64,000 nt of DNA from JAKAGZ01 sp963783855 (GCA_963783855.1 CAWAPE010000003.1:218537-282536), one strand, 5' to 3'. Positions 51,782 through 60,876 are shown, counted from the first letter of the stretch. A program made the numbers and translations. Notes: generated by a model not told the origin, from the sequence alone.

Positions 51782-54403
51782 ATGTCAAATAAAACCAATC
51801 AGACTATTGTCGATTTTATTTATAATGAGCAAGTACCTCTTCATGGTAAAGAATACCAGCAACTTGTATCTCAAAACAAAGAATTGCTAAAAACACCTCT
51901 TAAGATAATGGCATTATTAATAGCTGTTGCCGGGCTTTTCGCAATGGTTTTTGAGGTTCGCTATTTTACTCAATATTCAGTTAATGTGTACCTGACCCGG
52001 TTGGTGTCAACATTTATTGCTTTTGTTGTATTGACGTTGATGTACACTAAAAAGGGAAGCGAAAAACCACTCTGGTTTGTTCATATTCTATTGCTGGTCA
52101 TAATAATTTCATCAGGTTATATGATTTTTCTTATTCCACAAACCCTCGTTTTTAATGCGCAGATTGTGGGATTGATGATTTTTACCTCTGCACTAATTTT
52201 AAGCTGGGATGTTAAAAACCAGATTATTGTTGCAATTTATTATAACCTTGTTTTTGCTTCAGCCATTATTCTTAATGACAAAGCCATTTATTTTTTACCA
52301 CACATGTATGAGTCAGTTATTTTTGTGCTTTTCCTTAGTATTATTTCAGTAATTGGCAGTGCAGTTAATTACAGTTTAAAAATGCAGCTTGCAGCAAAAT
52401 CGTATCGTGTAGAATTATCAGAAAATAAATACAGGTCTATTTTTGATAATTCAGCCGAAGGTGTATTCCAATCAAGTCTTATGGGAAGATTTTTAACCGT
52501 AAACGGGGCTCTCGTAAAAATTCTCGGTTACGATAAGAAAGATGAATTAATGAATGTAAATATTGAATTTGATGTTTATAAATATGCTGGTGAACGACAA
52601 AAAATAATAAAGGAGCTTGAAGAAAAAGACGAGATTAAAGGAAAAACTGTTATGCTTAAAAGAAAGGATGGCAGCGATGTTGTGGTTCGTCTGAATGTCA
52701 GGGTTTATACCGATGAAGATGGAAGGAAAAAATATTTTGAAGGAACTATACAGGATATAACGGAGCAGGCTTATGCTGAAAATAAAAGAAAAAAGATAGA
52801 AGAAGAATTAAGAAAAGAAAAAATCAGAAGTGACCAGCTTGCAAAAGATGCAATGCAGTCCAGCCTTGCAAAAAGCCAGTTTCTCGCAAATATGAGCCAC
52901 GAAATCCGCACACCTATGAACGGCATTATTGGATTTCTTTCATTGATTGAAAGAGGGGCATACGATGATAATAATGAACTAATGCAGTTTACAAATAATG
53001 CTAAAAGTTCTGCCGAGTCTCTGCTCGATTTAGTTAACGATATACTTGATCTTTCAAAAATTGAGTCAGGCAAAATGATTCTGGAAAGAATTGATTTCAA
53101 TTTAGATGACATTATGGAAGAATCAATCTCAATTCTGTCTACAAAAATCAAAGAAAAAAGATTGAAGATAAATAAAGTAATCGATGATAATGCTTTGTTA
53201 TATCTGAAAGGTGATCCCAAGAGAATAAGGCAAATTATTATTAATCTTTTAAGTAACGCGGTTAAATTTACTGACAAGGGTAGTATCACTTTGAGTGTTT
53301 CGACTAAGGAAAAAGATACTAACAAATTTGAGATTCTTGTTACTGTAAAGGATACCGGGATAGGCATTCCAGCCAACAGAATGAATGCTTTATTTGAGCC
53401 TTTCTCACAGGCCGATAGTTCGCATACAAGGAAGTACGGAGGAACCGGACTGGGACTAGCAATTTGTAAAGAGTTTGTCAATGCGATGGGCGGTCAGATT
53501 GGAGTTGACAGCAACACAAGAGATGGGAGTAAGTTCTATTTTACTATGTTGCTCGAGAAAGGGAATAAGGATAAAATATTACAACCGGACCCTCAGCAAG
53601 CAACAAAAGCACCAAGCGAACAATTACCCGGTAGGTCTTCAGTTACTAAAAAGGAAAGAGAGCAGTTTAAATTATTACTTGCAGAAGATAATTTTATAAA
53701 TCAAAAAGTTGCATTAAGAATTTTACGCGAAGCCGGTTATTCTGCAGAACCTGTGATGAACGGAAAAGATGCGGTCGAAGCGGTTGCTGAAAAAAAATAC
53801 GATCTTGTTTTAATGGATGTTCAGATGCCGGAGATGGATGGTTTTACTGCTACTAAAAAAATCAGGGAAGCTGATCATAGCAGGAAATCAATCCCTATTA
53901 TTGCAATAACAGCACATGCACTTCTTGGTGATAAAGAAAAATGCATGGAAGCTGGGATGAATGATTATCTATCCAAGCCAATTAATGCTGAAACATTAAT
54001 TCTAAAACTGGATAAATGGCTTAATGTAAAAGCTTCGGATGAAAAAATTACTCCAAAATCTGAAAAGAAAAAGGATGTAATATTTGACTTTGATCATCTT
54101 GATAAGATGGCTTCAGGTGATGAAGAATTCAGGAAAGAACTTCTTGTAACATATTTTGAAGACATCACTGCGAGGCTTGTAAACCTGGAAAAATTTATTG
54201 AAGTTGGGGACTTCCAAAATATAATTGGTGAAGCGCATACTATAAAGGGTGCAAGTTATTCTGTAGGCGCTAAGAAAATTGGAGACGAGGCTTACGGAAT
54301 TGAATTATCGGGGAAAGTAAAAGATATTAAAAATGCACTGGAAAGAATCAGGCCATTAAAAGCTGCAGTTGAAGAAACCAGGAAAATTTTAAAGATTTCT
54401 TAG
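51782..54403 (+). CDS. Hybrid sensor histidine kinase (membrane sensor, PAS, HisKA, HATPase, receiver, HPt)
   Basis: 873 residues with a full phosphorelay in one chain. About six membrane helices occupy residues 38-200. A PAS domain follows (about 215-330: YRSIFDNSAEGVFQSSLMGR), then a coiled coil and HisKA with His373 (MSHEIRTPMNGIIGF). HATPase motifs include GTGLGLAICKEF. A receiver with Asp679 (VLMDVQMPEMDG) and a C-terminal HPt domain with His819 (EAHTIKGAS) complete it. It is alone in its transcript, so the final output regulator is probably elsewhere. Confidence 0.95.
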   Translation: MSNKTNQTIVDFIYNEQVPLHGKEYQQLVSQNKELLKTPLKIMALLIAVAGLFAMVFEVRYFTQYSVNVYLTRLVSTFIAFVVLTLMYTKKGSEKPLWFVHILLLVIIISSGYMIFLIPQTLVFNAQIVGLMIFTSALILSWDVKNQIIVAIYYNLVFASAIILNDKAIYFLPHMYESVIFVLFLSIISVIGSAVNYSLKMQLAAKSYRVELSENKYRSIFDNSAEGVFQSSLMGRFLTVNGALVKILGYDKKDELMNVNIEFDVYKYAGERQKIIKELEEKDEIKGKTVMLKRKDGSDVVVRLNVRVYTDEDGRKKYFEGTIQDITEQAYAENKRKKIEEELRKEKIRSDQLAKDAMQSSLAKSQFLANMSHEIRTPMNGIIGFLSLIERGAYDDNNELMQFTNNAKSSAESLLDLVNDILDLSKIESGKMILERIDFNLDDIMEESISILSTKIKEKRLKINKVIDDNALLYLKGDPKRIRQIIINLLSNAVKFTDKGSITLSVSTKEKDTNKFEILVTVKDTGIGIPANRMNALFEPFSQADSSHTRKYGGTGLGLAICKEFVNAMGGQIGVDSNTRDGSKFYFTMLLEKGNKDKILQPDPQQATKAPSEQLPGRSSVTKKEREQFKLLLAEDNFINQKVALRILREAGYSAEPVMNGKDAVEAVAEKKYDLVLMDVQMPEMDGFTATKKIREADHSRKSIPIIAITAHALLGDKEKCMEAGMNDYLSKPINAETLILKLDKWLNVKASDEKITPKSEKKKDVIFDFDHLDKMASGDEEFRKELLVTYFEDITARLVNLEKFIEVGDFQNIIGEAHTIKGASYSVGAKKIGDEAYGIELSGKVKDIKNALERIRPLKAAVEETRKILKIS

Positions 54404-54441
54404 TTCTTTCCATTCCGGTATCAAGTTGAAAAATCACTCCA

Positions 54442-54539
54442 TGTCATTTCGAACGACCCTGCATCGCGGGGGAGGGAGAAATCTATATTTCCCTCATTAA
54501 AAAGATTTCTCCCCATATAAAATCGGGGCCGAAATGACA
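54442..54539. repeat. Intergenic inverted-repeat element (MITE-like), intact copy
   Basis: 98 bases with nested perfect inverted repeats. Outer ends: TGTCATTTCG (54442-54451) and CGAAATGACA (54530-54539). Inner arms: GGAGAAATCT (54475-54484) and AGATTTCTCC (54503-54512). No ORF inside. It lies between the hybrid kinase and the rocD stop and could fold into a long hairpin. A decayed relative is at 57018-57094 and a fragment of the end is at about 58367. Confidence 0.75.
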
Positions 54540-54609
54540 ATAACTCCAGGCTCTGATACCCGGCATCCTATAACTAAACGCTGTACGCTATCTGACTGTA
54601 AGCTAATAA

Positions 54610-55812
54610 TCATTCCATCAGCAAAACTTCACTTACTCTTTCCATTGCCCAATCTATTTCTTCTTTTGAAATAACAAGAGGAGGGGCAAAACGTATTACA
54701 TTATCGTGAGTCTCTTTACAAAGAACTCCTTTATTCATTAATGCTTCACAGAATCTTCGCGCTCCGCCTGCTTCTTTCTTCAATTCAACACCGATGAACA
54801 AACCTTTACCACGGATCTCTTTTACGTGCTTCGAATTAACACTTCTCAATTTATCACGGAAGTATTCACCGAGTTTATATGAGTTCTCAATCAGGTTTTC
54901 TTCAACAAGTACTTTTATCGATTCGCGAGCTATCGCAGCTCCGAGTGGATTTCCTCCGAATGTTGAACCGTGGTCACCCGGATTAAAGACTCCGAGTACT
55001 TCTTTTTTCGAGAGAACAGCAGATACGGGATAACAACCGCCGGAAAGAGCTTTCCCAACAATTACGGCATCAGGCTTGATCCCTTCATATTCAAAAGCGA
55101 AAAGTTTTCCACTTCTTCCAAGTCCACACTGAATTTCATCAGTAATAAAAAGTACGTTTTCTCTTTTACAAATTTCCGAACATTCTTTTAAGTAACCATC
55201 GGGAGGTACAATTACTCCCCCTTCACCTTGAATTGGCTCAACAATAAATGCTACAGTATTTTTAGTGATTGCTTTTTCAAGTGAACCGCTGTCCCCGTAA
55301 GGAATTATTTTAAATCCCGGTGTGAATGGCCCGTATCCATCTTTGTACTGGGCTTCAGTACTAAAACTAATTATTGAAATTGTTCTCCCGGCAAAATTAT
55401 TTTCGCAAACTATAATTTCAGCACAATTTTCTTCTACACCTTTTACTTTATATCCCCATTTCCTTGCGGCTTTTAGTGCTGTCTCTACTGCTTCCGCCCC
55501 TGAGTTCATCGGAAGCATAGTATCGAATCCTGTAAGTTCGCACATTTCTTTATATAGCAAGGGTAATTGATCATTCCTGAAAGCTCTGGATGTTAGAGTT
55601 GCTTTTCCTGCCTGATCTTTCAATACATTTATTATTCTCGGGTGGCAATGTCCCTGGTTGACTGCGGAATATGCAGCAAGGCAATCGAGATATTTTTTAC
55701 CCTCAACATCATAAACCCAAACGCCCTCAGCTTTGCTGATTACAACATCAAGCGGGTGGTAATTATTGGCGCCATATTGTTCTTCTAATTTAATCAGGTC
55801 CTGCGTCTGCAT
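54610..55812 (-). CDS. rocD: Ornithine aminotransferase
   Basis: 400 residues, PLP-dependent. It transfers the delta-amino group of ornithine to 2-oxoglutarate, giving glutamate semialdehyde for proline or glutamate. EEQYGANNYHPLDVVISKAE near the N-terminus is typical of the ornithine enzyme. The PLP lysine is in DAVIVGKALSGGCYPVSA; FITDEIQCGLGRSGK carries the PLP-binding Asp. Acetylornithine aminotransferases are related, but the N-terminal segment favours ornithine. Confidence 0.93.
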   Translation of the reverse strand: MQTQDLIKLEEQYGANNYHPLDVVISKAEGVWVYDVEGKKYLDCLAAYSAVNQGHCHPRIINVLKDQAGKATLTSRAFRNDQLPLLYKEMCELTGFDTMLPMNSGAEAVETALKAARKWGYKVKGVEENCAEIIVCENNFAGRTISIISFSTEAQYKDGYGPFTPGFKIIPYGDSGSLEKAITKNTVAFIVEPIQGEGGVIVPPDGYLKECSEICKRENVLFITDEIQCGLGRSGKLFAFEYEGIKPDAVIVGKALSGGCYPVSAVLSKKEVLGVFNPGDHGSTFGGNPLGAAIARESIKVLVEENLIENSYKLGEYFRDKLRSVNSKHVKEIRGKGLFIGVELKKEAGGARRFCEALMNKGVLCKETHDNVIRFAPPLVISKEEIDWAMERVSEVLLME

Positions 55813-56084
55813 ATGATATTCCCTTGTAGATAGTTTGAAAATTTATTTTGAATTACAAAATATTAACTGGCAAATTAGTTATGAATAATGAAAAGGTGTC
55901 ATTCTAACCCGGAGATAAATGCCGGGATAAGGCTGACAGCAATTTATGGCTGAACTGATTTATTCGCAAATCAAATTTAGTATAAATATAATTACGCGAA
56001 AACAGGCTGATGACCAATACTCATATTTTCCATTTTTTTATCTTATTTTAAAGACAGAAATATTCCAAATACAACAGGACTAAA

Positions 56085-56936
56085 ATGAAATTTGCAACCC
56101 GGAGAAACCAATTTATAGTAGTTGTTTTTATTCTTCTGCTTCCTCTTCAATCAGTTTTAGGGTGGGGAAAAGAAGGGCATAAAATTATAAGTACCAAAGC
56201 GATGGATTTTCTCCCGACCGAGATGAAAGCTTTCATAGCCTGGAAAGACTATATGGGAGAACATTCCTCTGATGCGGATATCAGGAGATATAGTGATAAA
56301 ACAGAAGCCCCCAGGCATTTTATTGATATAGATTTTTATAAGGAATTTCTTGAAGGCAGAATGATAAAGAATGAAGATTCTTTAACTACGATTTATGGAA
56401 AAGAAACAGTTGAAAAAATTGGGATTCTGCCCTGGGCAACACTTCAAACATATCGTAATCTTATTGATGCATTTAAGGAAAAGAATCGGGACAAAGTTTT
56501 AATTTATGCTGCTGATCTGGGGCATTACGTTGCAGATGGCCATCAGCCAATGCATACGGTTCTTAATTATAACGGGCAGTTATCCGGCCAGAAGGGAGTT
56601 CATTCAAGATATGAATCGAAAATGATTAACAGGCATGAGAATGAGCTGGAAAATTGTTTTGTTGAACGGAAAGTGAGCGAAGTTTCAGATCCTGAAGATT
56701 TTATTTTTAATTATATAGCAGGTAGTAACTCAGTGGCAGACGTATTATTTGCTGCGGATAAACTTGCCACAAAAGAAACAGGCAGCACAGATAGTGATGC
56801 ATACTACAAACTAATGTGGTTTAGAACAAAATATATAACGGAAGTCCAGTTTCAAAATGCTGCTGAAGACCTGGCTTCCCTGATTTATACAGCCTGGGTC
56901 AAGGCTGGCAGCCCTGCTTTTGATGAGATTAAATAG
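56085..56936 (+). CDS. S1/P1-type zinc nuclease, exported
   Basis: 283 residues with a signal sequence ending VLG before Trp27. Mature zinc nucleases of this family start with Trp, whose amino group is a zinc ligand; here WGKEGHKI (Trp27, His32) is placed exactly so. Other zinc-ligand segments are RHFIDIDFY, DLGHYVADGHQPMHTVLNY and HSRYESKMI. It should degrade single-stranded DNA, RNA or 3'-nucleotides outside the cytoplasm for nutrient use. Transcribed alone; upstream 272 bases carry no gene. Confidence 0.92.
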   Translation: MKFATRRNQFIVVVFILLLPLQSVLGWGKEGHKIISTKAMDFLPTEMKAFIAWKDYMGEHSSDADIRRYSDKTEAPRHFIDIDFYKEFLEGRMIKNEDSLTTIYGKETVEKIGILPWATLQTYRNLIDAFKEKNRDKVLIYAADLGHYVADGHQPMHTVLNYNGQLSGQKGVHSRYESKMINRHENELENCFVERKVSEVSDPEDFIFNYIAGSNSVADVLFAADKLATKETGSTDSDAYYKLMWFRTKYITEVQFQNAAEDLASLIYTAWVKAGSPAFDEIK

Positions 56937-57017
56937 AGTATGTTTCAATGTTCAGCGTTCGGTGTTCAAAGTTCGTTAGCGCATAGAAAAAAGGAAGAAT
57001 ATTAAAGCTACTGCAAA

Positions 57018-57094
57018 TGTCATTTCGATCCTGCTGTAAACGGGAGAAAAATCTTTCTCTTTTAGAATAAAAGATTTCTCGTCGCGAGCTTCTC
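57018..57094. repeat. Decayed copy of the inverted-repeat element
   Basis: TGTCATTTCG (57018-57027) matches the left end of the element at 54442, and GGGAGAAAAATCT and AAGATTTCTCGTCGCG match its inner arms, but the right end CGAAATGACA is missing. It lies between the S1/P1 nuclease and the RNA methyltransferase. Just downstream, CTTTGTGTCCTTTGTGG (57114-57130) is another low-complexity repeat. Confidence 0.6.
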
Positions 57095-57148
57095 GTAATA
57101 AGAATCAATATTAGCTTTGTGTCCTTTGTGGTTTGTTTTTCCTGAAGA

Positions 57149-57907
57149 TTATCTTACAAGGCAGGATAAAATTACGGCTGATGCACTTGCGACATTAAGT
57201 GATTCCGCTTTGCCAAAAGAGGGGATAGTCAATTTAGTATCGGATATATTTAATATTTCCGCCGAGGGTCCGTTTGCTTCATTTGAAAAGACAATAATGT
57301 TTTTATTGCTTTTCTCATACTCAAATAGATTTTCACCATTCAGATCTGCACACAATAATTTATAACCTTTGGATTTTAATATTTCAATATCTGGGATCTT
57401 TATTTTGTTAAAACATTCTAAATGGAATAATGAGCCCATACTTGCGCGCACGACTTTAGGGTTATAAATCTCCGCACAATTTTCCGTAAGCAAAATCTTA
57501 CTTATACCAAACCAATCACAATTTCGCATAATTGTTCCAAGATTCCCCGGGTCAGAAATTTCATCAAGACAGCAGATTATTTCCTCGTCTAAGTTCTGAA
57601 TCTTATTCTTTTCGTCTTTTGGTTCAGCAAAAACAGCGGCTATTCCTTGTGGATTAACAGTGTCTTTAAGCTTATGGAATTCTAAATTTGTAACTGATTC
57701 AATTCTTAAATTGCTATCTATATTTTTTATAAACGATTGTTCGCTCTCGTAAAAATCATTTGTCACTATTAGTAATTCACATACATAATTACTTTTTAGT
57801 CCTTCGGTTACAATTTTTTTCCCCTCAGCCAGAAATTTTTTCTCTTCCTGTCGGTTTTTCTTCTTTAATAAAGATGAATAATATTTTAATTCATTCTTAG
57901 AAAGCAT
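57149..57907 (-). CDS. SpoU/TrmH-family RNA 2'-O-methyltransferase
   Basis: 252 residues. An N-terminal substrate-binding part (residues 1-100, KNELKYYSSLLKKKNRQEEK) precedes the SPOUT domain with all three family motifs: motif 1 LDEISDPGNLGTIMRN, motif 2 FSNEANGPSAEIL and motif 3 LTIPSFGKAESLNVASA. The knot fold binds S-adenosylmethionine. Whether the target is tRNA or 23S rRNA (RlmB-like) is not clear. Its ATG overlaps the stop of the DUF971 gene upstream by one base. Confidence 0.92.
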   Translation of the reverse strand: MLSKNELKYYSSLLKKKNRQEEKKFLAEGKKIVTEGLKSNYVCELLIVTNDFYESEQSFIKNIDSNLRIESVTNLEFHKLKDTVNPQGIAAVFAEPKDEKNKIQNLDEEIICCLDEISDPGNLGTIMRNCDWFGISKILLTENCAEIYNPKVVRASMGSLFHLECFNKIKIPDIEILKSKGYKLLCADLNGENLFEYEKSNKNIIVFSNEANGPSAEILNISDTKLTIPSFGKAESLNVASASAVILSCLVR

Positions 57908-58248
57908 CAGATTAAATCATTGTAATTGTGTTGTGTGTTATCAGACTGGTCCTTATCCAGTTGCTGAATGTATTCCCACGTATAAATCCCGGTATTGTGT
58001 CCGTCCTTCCACGTAATTTGAATTGCATAACCACCGATAGTTTCAATGTCTTTAATCTTATACATCTCGGGAGTAGTTGCTGCGGGTTTCACCGGCCGGT
58101 AAGTTTTCATCAATATTGTTTCGCCTTTACAGGAGGCGCAAGGACATTCATCTCTTAAGTATTTCAGATCAATTTTACTTTCGCTTCCGTCATTCCATAC
58201 AATCAGCAATTTTTTCTTTTCGAATATCTTAATCTGTTTTGGACTCAT
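57907..58248 (-). CDS. DUF971-family protein
   Basis: 113 residues of the domain also found at the N-terminus of gamma-butyrobetaine hydroxylase. LLIVWNDGSESKIDLKYLRD, a CPCASC motif (three cysteines, probably metal binding) and GGYAIQITWKDGHNTGIYTW are seen. Stand-alone members are often linked to iron-sulfur cluster proteins. It overlaps the RNA methyltransferase by one base. Confidence 0.88.
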   Translation of the reverse strand: MSPKQIKIFEKKKLLIVWNDGSESKIDLKYLRDECPCASCKGETILMKTYRPVKPAATTPEMYKIKDIETIGGYAIQITWKDGHNTGIYTWEYIQQLDKDQSDNTQHNYNDLI

Positions 58249-58397
58249 TATTTTCCCAATTCATTAGTAATAGTGATTTTAATTTTACTCAAAATATTCC
58301 ATTAGGTCAATTAAAGAATGATTGGGTAGTGTCTCAATTTCACGTCTATGAATAATAATTCTCTGTCATTCTGAACCTGCCTTCTGTGTACAACATC

Positions 58398-58454
58398 AAC
58401 ATTTCAGTAACAATGTATAGCCCTGGGCTTTAGCCCGGGGGTTAAGTTTCGTTA
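58398..58454. repeat. REP-like palindromic repeat, copy 1 (short)
   Basis: Starts CAACATTTCAGTAACAATG and carries the palindromic core GCCCTGGGCTTTAGCCCGGG, then GGTTAAGTTTCGTTAC. It shares the left part of copies 2 and 3 but lacks their right part and abuts copy 2 after three bases. The core is of the REP type that is mobilised by RAYT transposases; none is encoded in the window. Confidence 0.75.
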
Positions 58455-58457
58455 CTT

Positions 58458-58553
58458 CAACATTTCAGTAACAATATATAGCCCTGGGCTTTAGCCCGGG
58501 GGTTAAATTTCGTAACAACTGGTGGGCTTCAGCCCAATTATAATAACTAATAT
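58458..58553. repeat. REP-like palindromic repeat, copy 2
   Basis: 96 bases: the same left part and GCCCTGGGCTTTAGCCCGGG core as copy 1, followed by AAATTTCGTAACAACTGG, a second small palindrome TGGGCTTCAGCCCA and AATTATAATAACTAATAT. Copy 3 is identical apart from a one-base difference. Confidence 0.8.
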
Positions 58554-58614
58554 CTATTTAAAGTTTACCCGCCGTAGTTTCAAAGACGAAGGTGAGCCTT
58601 GATCTGGTGCCTGT

Positions 58615-58657
58615 CCCGCTGACAAGCGGGAGTACTTTTGGGTCAAGCCAAAAGTAC
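58615..58657. repeat. Paired hairpins CCCGCT/AGCGGG and GTACTTTTGG/CCAAAAGTAC
   Basis: CCCGCT-GACA-AGCGGG (58615-58630) is followed by GTACTTTTGG-GTCAAG-CCAAAAGTAC (58632-58657), both perfect inverted repeats. They look like parts of another dispersed intergenic repeat, not a terminator, as no T run follows. Confidence 0.65.
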
Positions 58658-58871
58658 AGTTGAATAGAAAAAAATAAATAAAACAATTAAAATTTTGCTA
58701 TCAATCAAGCCAGCTGAATTTGGCAATATTCAATAAACAAAAACTAGATACCAATAATCAATTGTGTTACTAAATACTGAAGGATTAAACTGCTGGCACG
58801 CAGATTTATTTCAGAATCTAATAAAATAATGAAATCCCGAATCAAGCCTGCCTGCCGTCTGTGTACTACTT

Positions 58872-58968
58872 CAACATTTCAGTAACAATATATAGCCCTG
58901 GGCTTTAGCCCGGGGGTTAAATTTCGTAACAACCTGGTGGGCTTCAGCCCAATTATAATAACTAATAT
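58872..58968. repeat. REP-like palindromic repeat, copy 3
   Basis: 97 bases, matching copy 2 over its whole length with one extra base (AACCTGG for AACTGG). The preceding GTCTGTGTACTACTT also resembles TTCTGTGTAC before copy 1, so the repeated unit may extend to the left of the listed start. Confidence 0.8.
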
Positions 58969-59245
58969 GTGTCTGTCTGACGATAAGCAGGGCTAAAGCC
59001 ATAATTTTTAGTTTATTAGGTTATCCCCGACCTAAAGGACGGGGCAATGCTTCAATAGAGTTTCAAATAAATCAAAATTTAAAAACAAGTATTAGTTTTT
59101 CATTATATTATAGAGGTTAGTGGGTCAGATTTCTGAAAATAATGCTGATTTTATGAGAATAAATGTGAAATCTGGCTCTTATTGCCTTAAAGATAAGCCT
59201 TTAGGGGAAAATCTTAATCATTTTTTAATATAAAATATAGTATAA

Positions 59246-60578
59246 ATGGACTTATTACTCAGGATTTTAACTTCCCTGTTTTTTGTTTTGCTGGCAGGAC
59301 TCTTTTCTTCTGTCGAAATTGCCATTGCGTCATTCGGAAAAAATAAAATTGAGGAATTAAAAGAAAAAGAACACCACCAGGTACCTTCATTTGAAAAAAT
59401 CCAAAACAACCTGAACATTTTTTTTGGAACAGTTCAGATACTAACAATGGTTTTTATAATTTCTTCAGTAATTATAACATTTGATACACTACTGAAAATA
59501 TTTTCTCCCTGGCTTCAATCATCCGGCATTCCAATTTTGATAGATAATACATTTTTAATCTCAGTAATTATTTCAGTTCTGATCGATTCTTTTTTGATTA
59601 TAGTTTTTGCAATATTGCTTCCTAAAGCAGTCGGATTTAAATATTCGGATCAGTTAGGGAACGGTTCGGTAAAAATATTTTTATTATTCATGGCAATATT
59701 TAATTACCCGGTTAAATTTATTACAGGTTGCGGCAATTTATTCCTTCTTCCTTTTAAGGAAAAAACTGATTTCTCGCAAACAAGATTATCCGAAGATGAA
59801 ATTCGATTAATTATTTCTGAGGGGGTAAAATCCGGTGCAATTGATGAACAGGAACAACAGATTATTGACAATATTTTTGAATTCAACGATTTAAAAGCAA
59901 ATGAAGCAATGGTTCCGCGTACTGAAATGTCGGCTGTTGAACTTTCTGATGATAATCAAAATATGGTAAGAGAGGCTATCGGATCGGGCTATTCGTTAAT
60001 ACCTGTTTATGAAGAATCGCTTGATAAAATTATTGGAATACTTCATACCAAAGACCTGATAAAATCATTTGTTGAACAAAGGCCTATTAATGTGAGGAGC
60101 CTGATTCGCCAGGCTTATTTTGTGCCGGAGACAAAGCTGATTTCAGAAATATTGCGCGAGATGCAGAACCGCGGTGAAAGAATGGCAATGGTAACTGATG
60201 AATATGGCGGAACAGAGGGACTGATTACAATGGAAGATATTCTTGAAGAAATTGTCGGTGAAATAAAAGACAACAAACAAAATCCAGGAAATTGAGTATC
60301 AGCAATTACCGGATGGTTCTTTTGCTGTGCTTGGTTTAATGGGGATTGATGATTTCAATTACACATTTAATTATAATTTGCCGGAATCGGAAAATTACAA
60401 TACAGTTGCCGGTTTTGTCGCTGATATTTCGGGCAAAATATTGAACAGGGGGGAAGTAACGGAATTTGAAGGATTGTCTTTTGAGTTAGTAAAGAAAATA
60501 AGGCAGAAAATGGTCCAGTTTAAAGTTTATTCCGGAAAAGGTGCTTTGGGTTTAATGGAAGAAATACCAAAAAATTAG
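59246..60578 (+). pseudogene. CNNM/HlyC-CorC-type membrane protein with CBS domains, frameshifted
   Basis: Two reading frames together encode one protein. Frame 1 (59246-60295, 349 residues) has a DUF21 membrane domain with four hydrophobic segments and a CBS pair (MVPRTEMSAVELSDDN; ILHTKDLIKSFVEQRPINVR; EYGGTEGLITMEDILEEIVG). It ends in TGA at 60293. The missing CorC-HlyC domain (LPDGSFAVLGLMGIDDFNYT) follows at once in the +1 frame to 60578. One surplus base near 60265-60270, an AAAA run, explains the shift. It is either a real recent mutation or a sequencing error. The family is tied to magnesium or cobalt export. Confidence 0.85.
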
Positions 60579-60654
60579 CTGGGTTAGTTCTTGCAAAGTG
60601 AATTGGAAAACATTATTTTTGGTACCTGTTTTGAATTAAAAATTCAAACTGCTG

Positions 60655-60775
60655 GTCCCGACAGGCCGGGATAAAGTCCGCCCACCATAGGCGGGTAAAC
60701 TTCAATTGGTAGAGTCCCGCATTTGCGGGATAACTTGCCTGCCGAAGTTTTAACGAAGGCAGGTCAGCAGGTAAC
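60655..60775. repeat. Cluster of intergenic hairpins before tRNA-Thr
   Basis: Several perfect or near-perfect hairpins in a row: CCCGACAGGCCGGG, CCGCC/GGCGG (60678-60694), TCCCGC/GCGGGA (60715-60730) and CCTGCC/GGCAGG (60738-60763). The last, with CGAAGTTTTAACGAAG between the arms, is a common dispersed-repeat pattern. TCAATTGGTAGAG at 60702-60714 also matches the D-arm of the tRNA-Thr at 60810. Confidence 0.65.
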
Positions 60776-60798
60776 AGGTTCTTAAAAATAGTTTTTAC

Positions 60799-60871
60799 GC
60801 TGGCATAGCTCAATTGGTAGAGCAGCTGATTTGTAATCAGCAGGTTGCGGGTTCGAGTCCCATTGCCAGCT
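60799..60871 (+). tRNA. trnT: tRNA-Thr (anticodon UGU)
   Basis: A 73-base cloverleaf: acceptor GCTGGCA/TGCCAGC, D-arm GCTC/GAGC, anticodon stem GCTGA/TCAGC with loop TTTGTAA (anticodon TGT), T loop TTCGAGT, discriminator T. CCA is not encoded. The T stem GCGGG/CCCAT has a C-A mismatch and a G-T pair. It is followed by a terminator and a truncated integrase gene and is a probable integration site. Confidence 0.93.
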
Positions 60872-60876
60872 CATAG

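Larger units (their letters stand above)
58249..59245. other. Repeat-rich gene-free region
   Basis: Nearly 1 kb with no credible ORF. It holds two near-identical ~96-base repeats and a third shorter copy (listed separately), a double hairpin at 58615-58657, a CCCCG/CGGGG hairpin at 59025-59044 and scraps of other repeats such as a GTCATTCTGAAC end at about 58367. The rest is plain AT-rich sequence. Confidence 0.7.

Noticed and set aside
52771..53481. 236-codon minus-strand frame inside the hybrid kinase gene
   Set aside because: It is antisense to the conserved kinase domains and follows the codon pattern of that gene.
57117..57365. Plus-strand frame opposite the RNA methyltransferase
   Set aside because: It lies mostly antisense to the clear SPOUT gene and has no recognisable features.
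58398..58968. CRISPR array
   Set aside because: The repeats are long, few and irregularly spaced, contain internal palindromes and there are no cas genes; they fit REP-like elements.
60327..60578. Separate small gene starting at the GTG at 60327
   Set aside because: It is the C-terminal CorC-HlyC domain of the frameshifted gene just upstream; homology continues to the left of the GTG.
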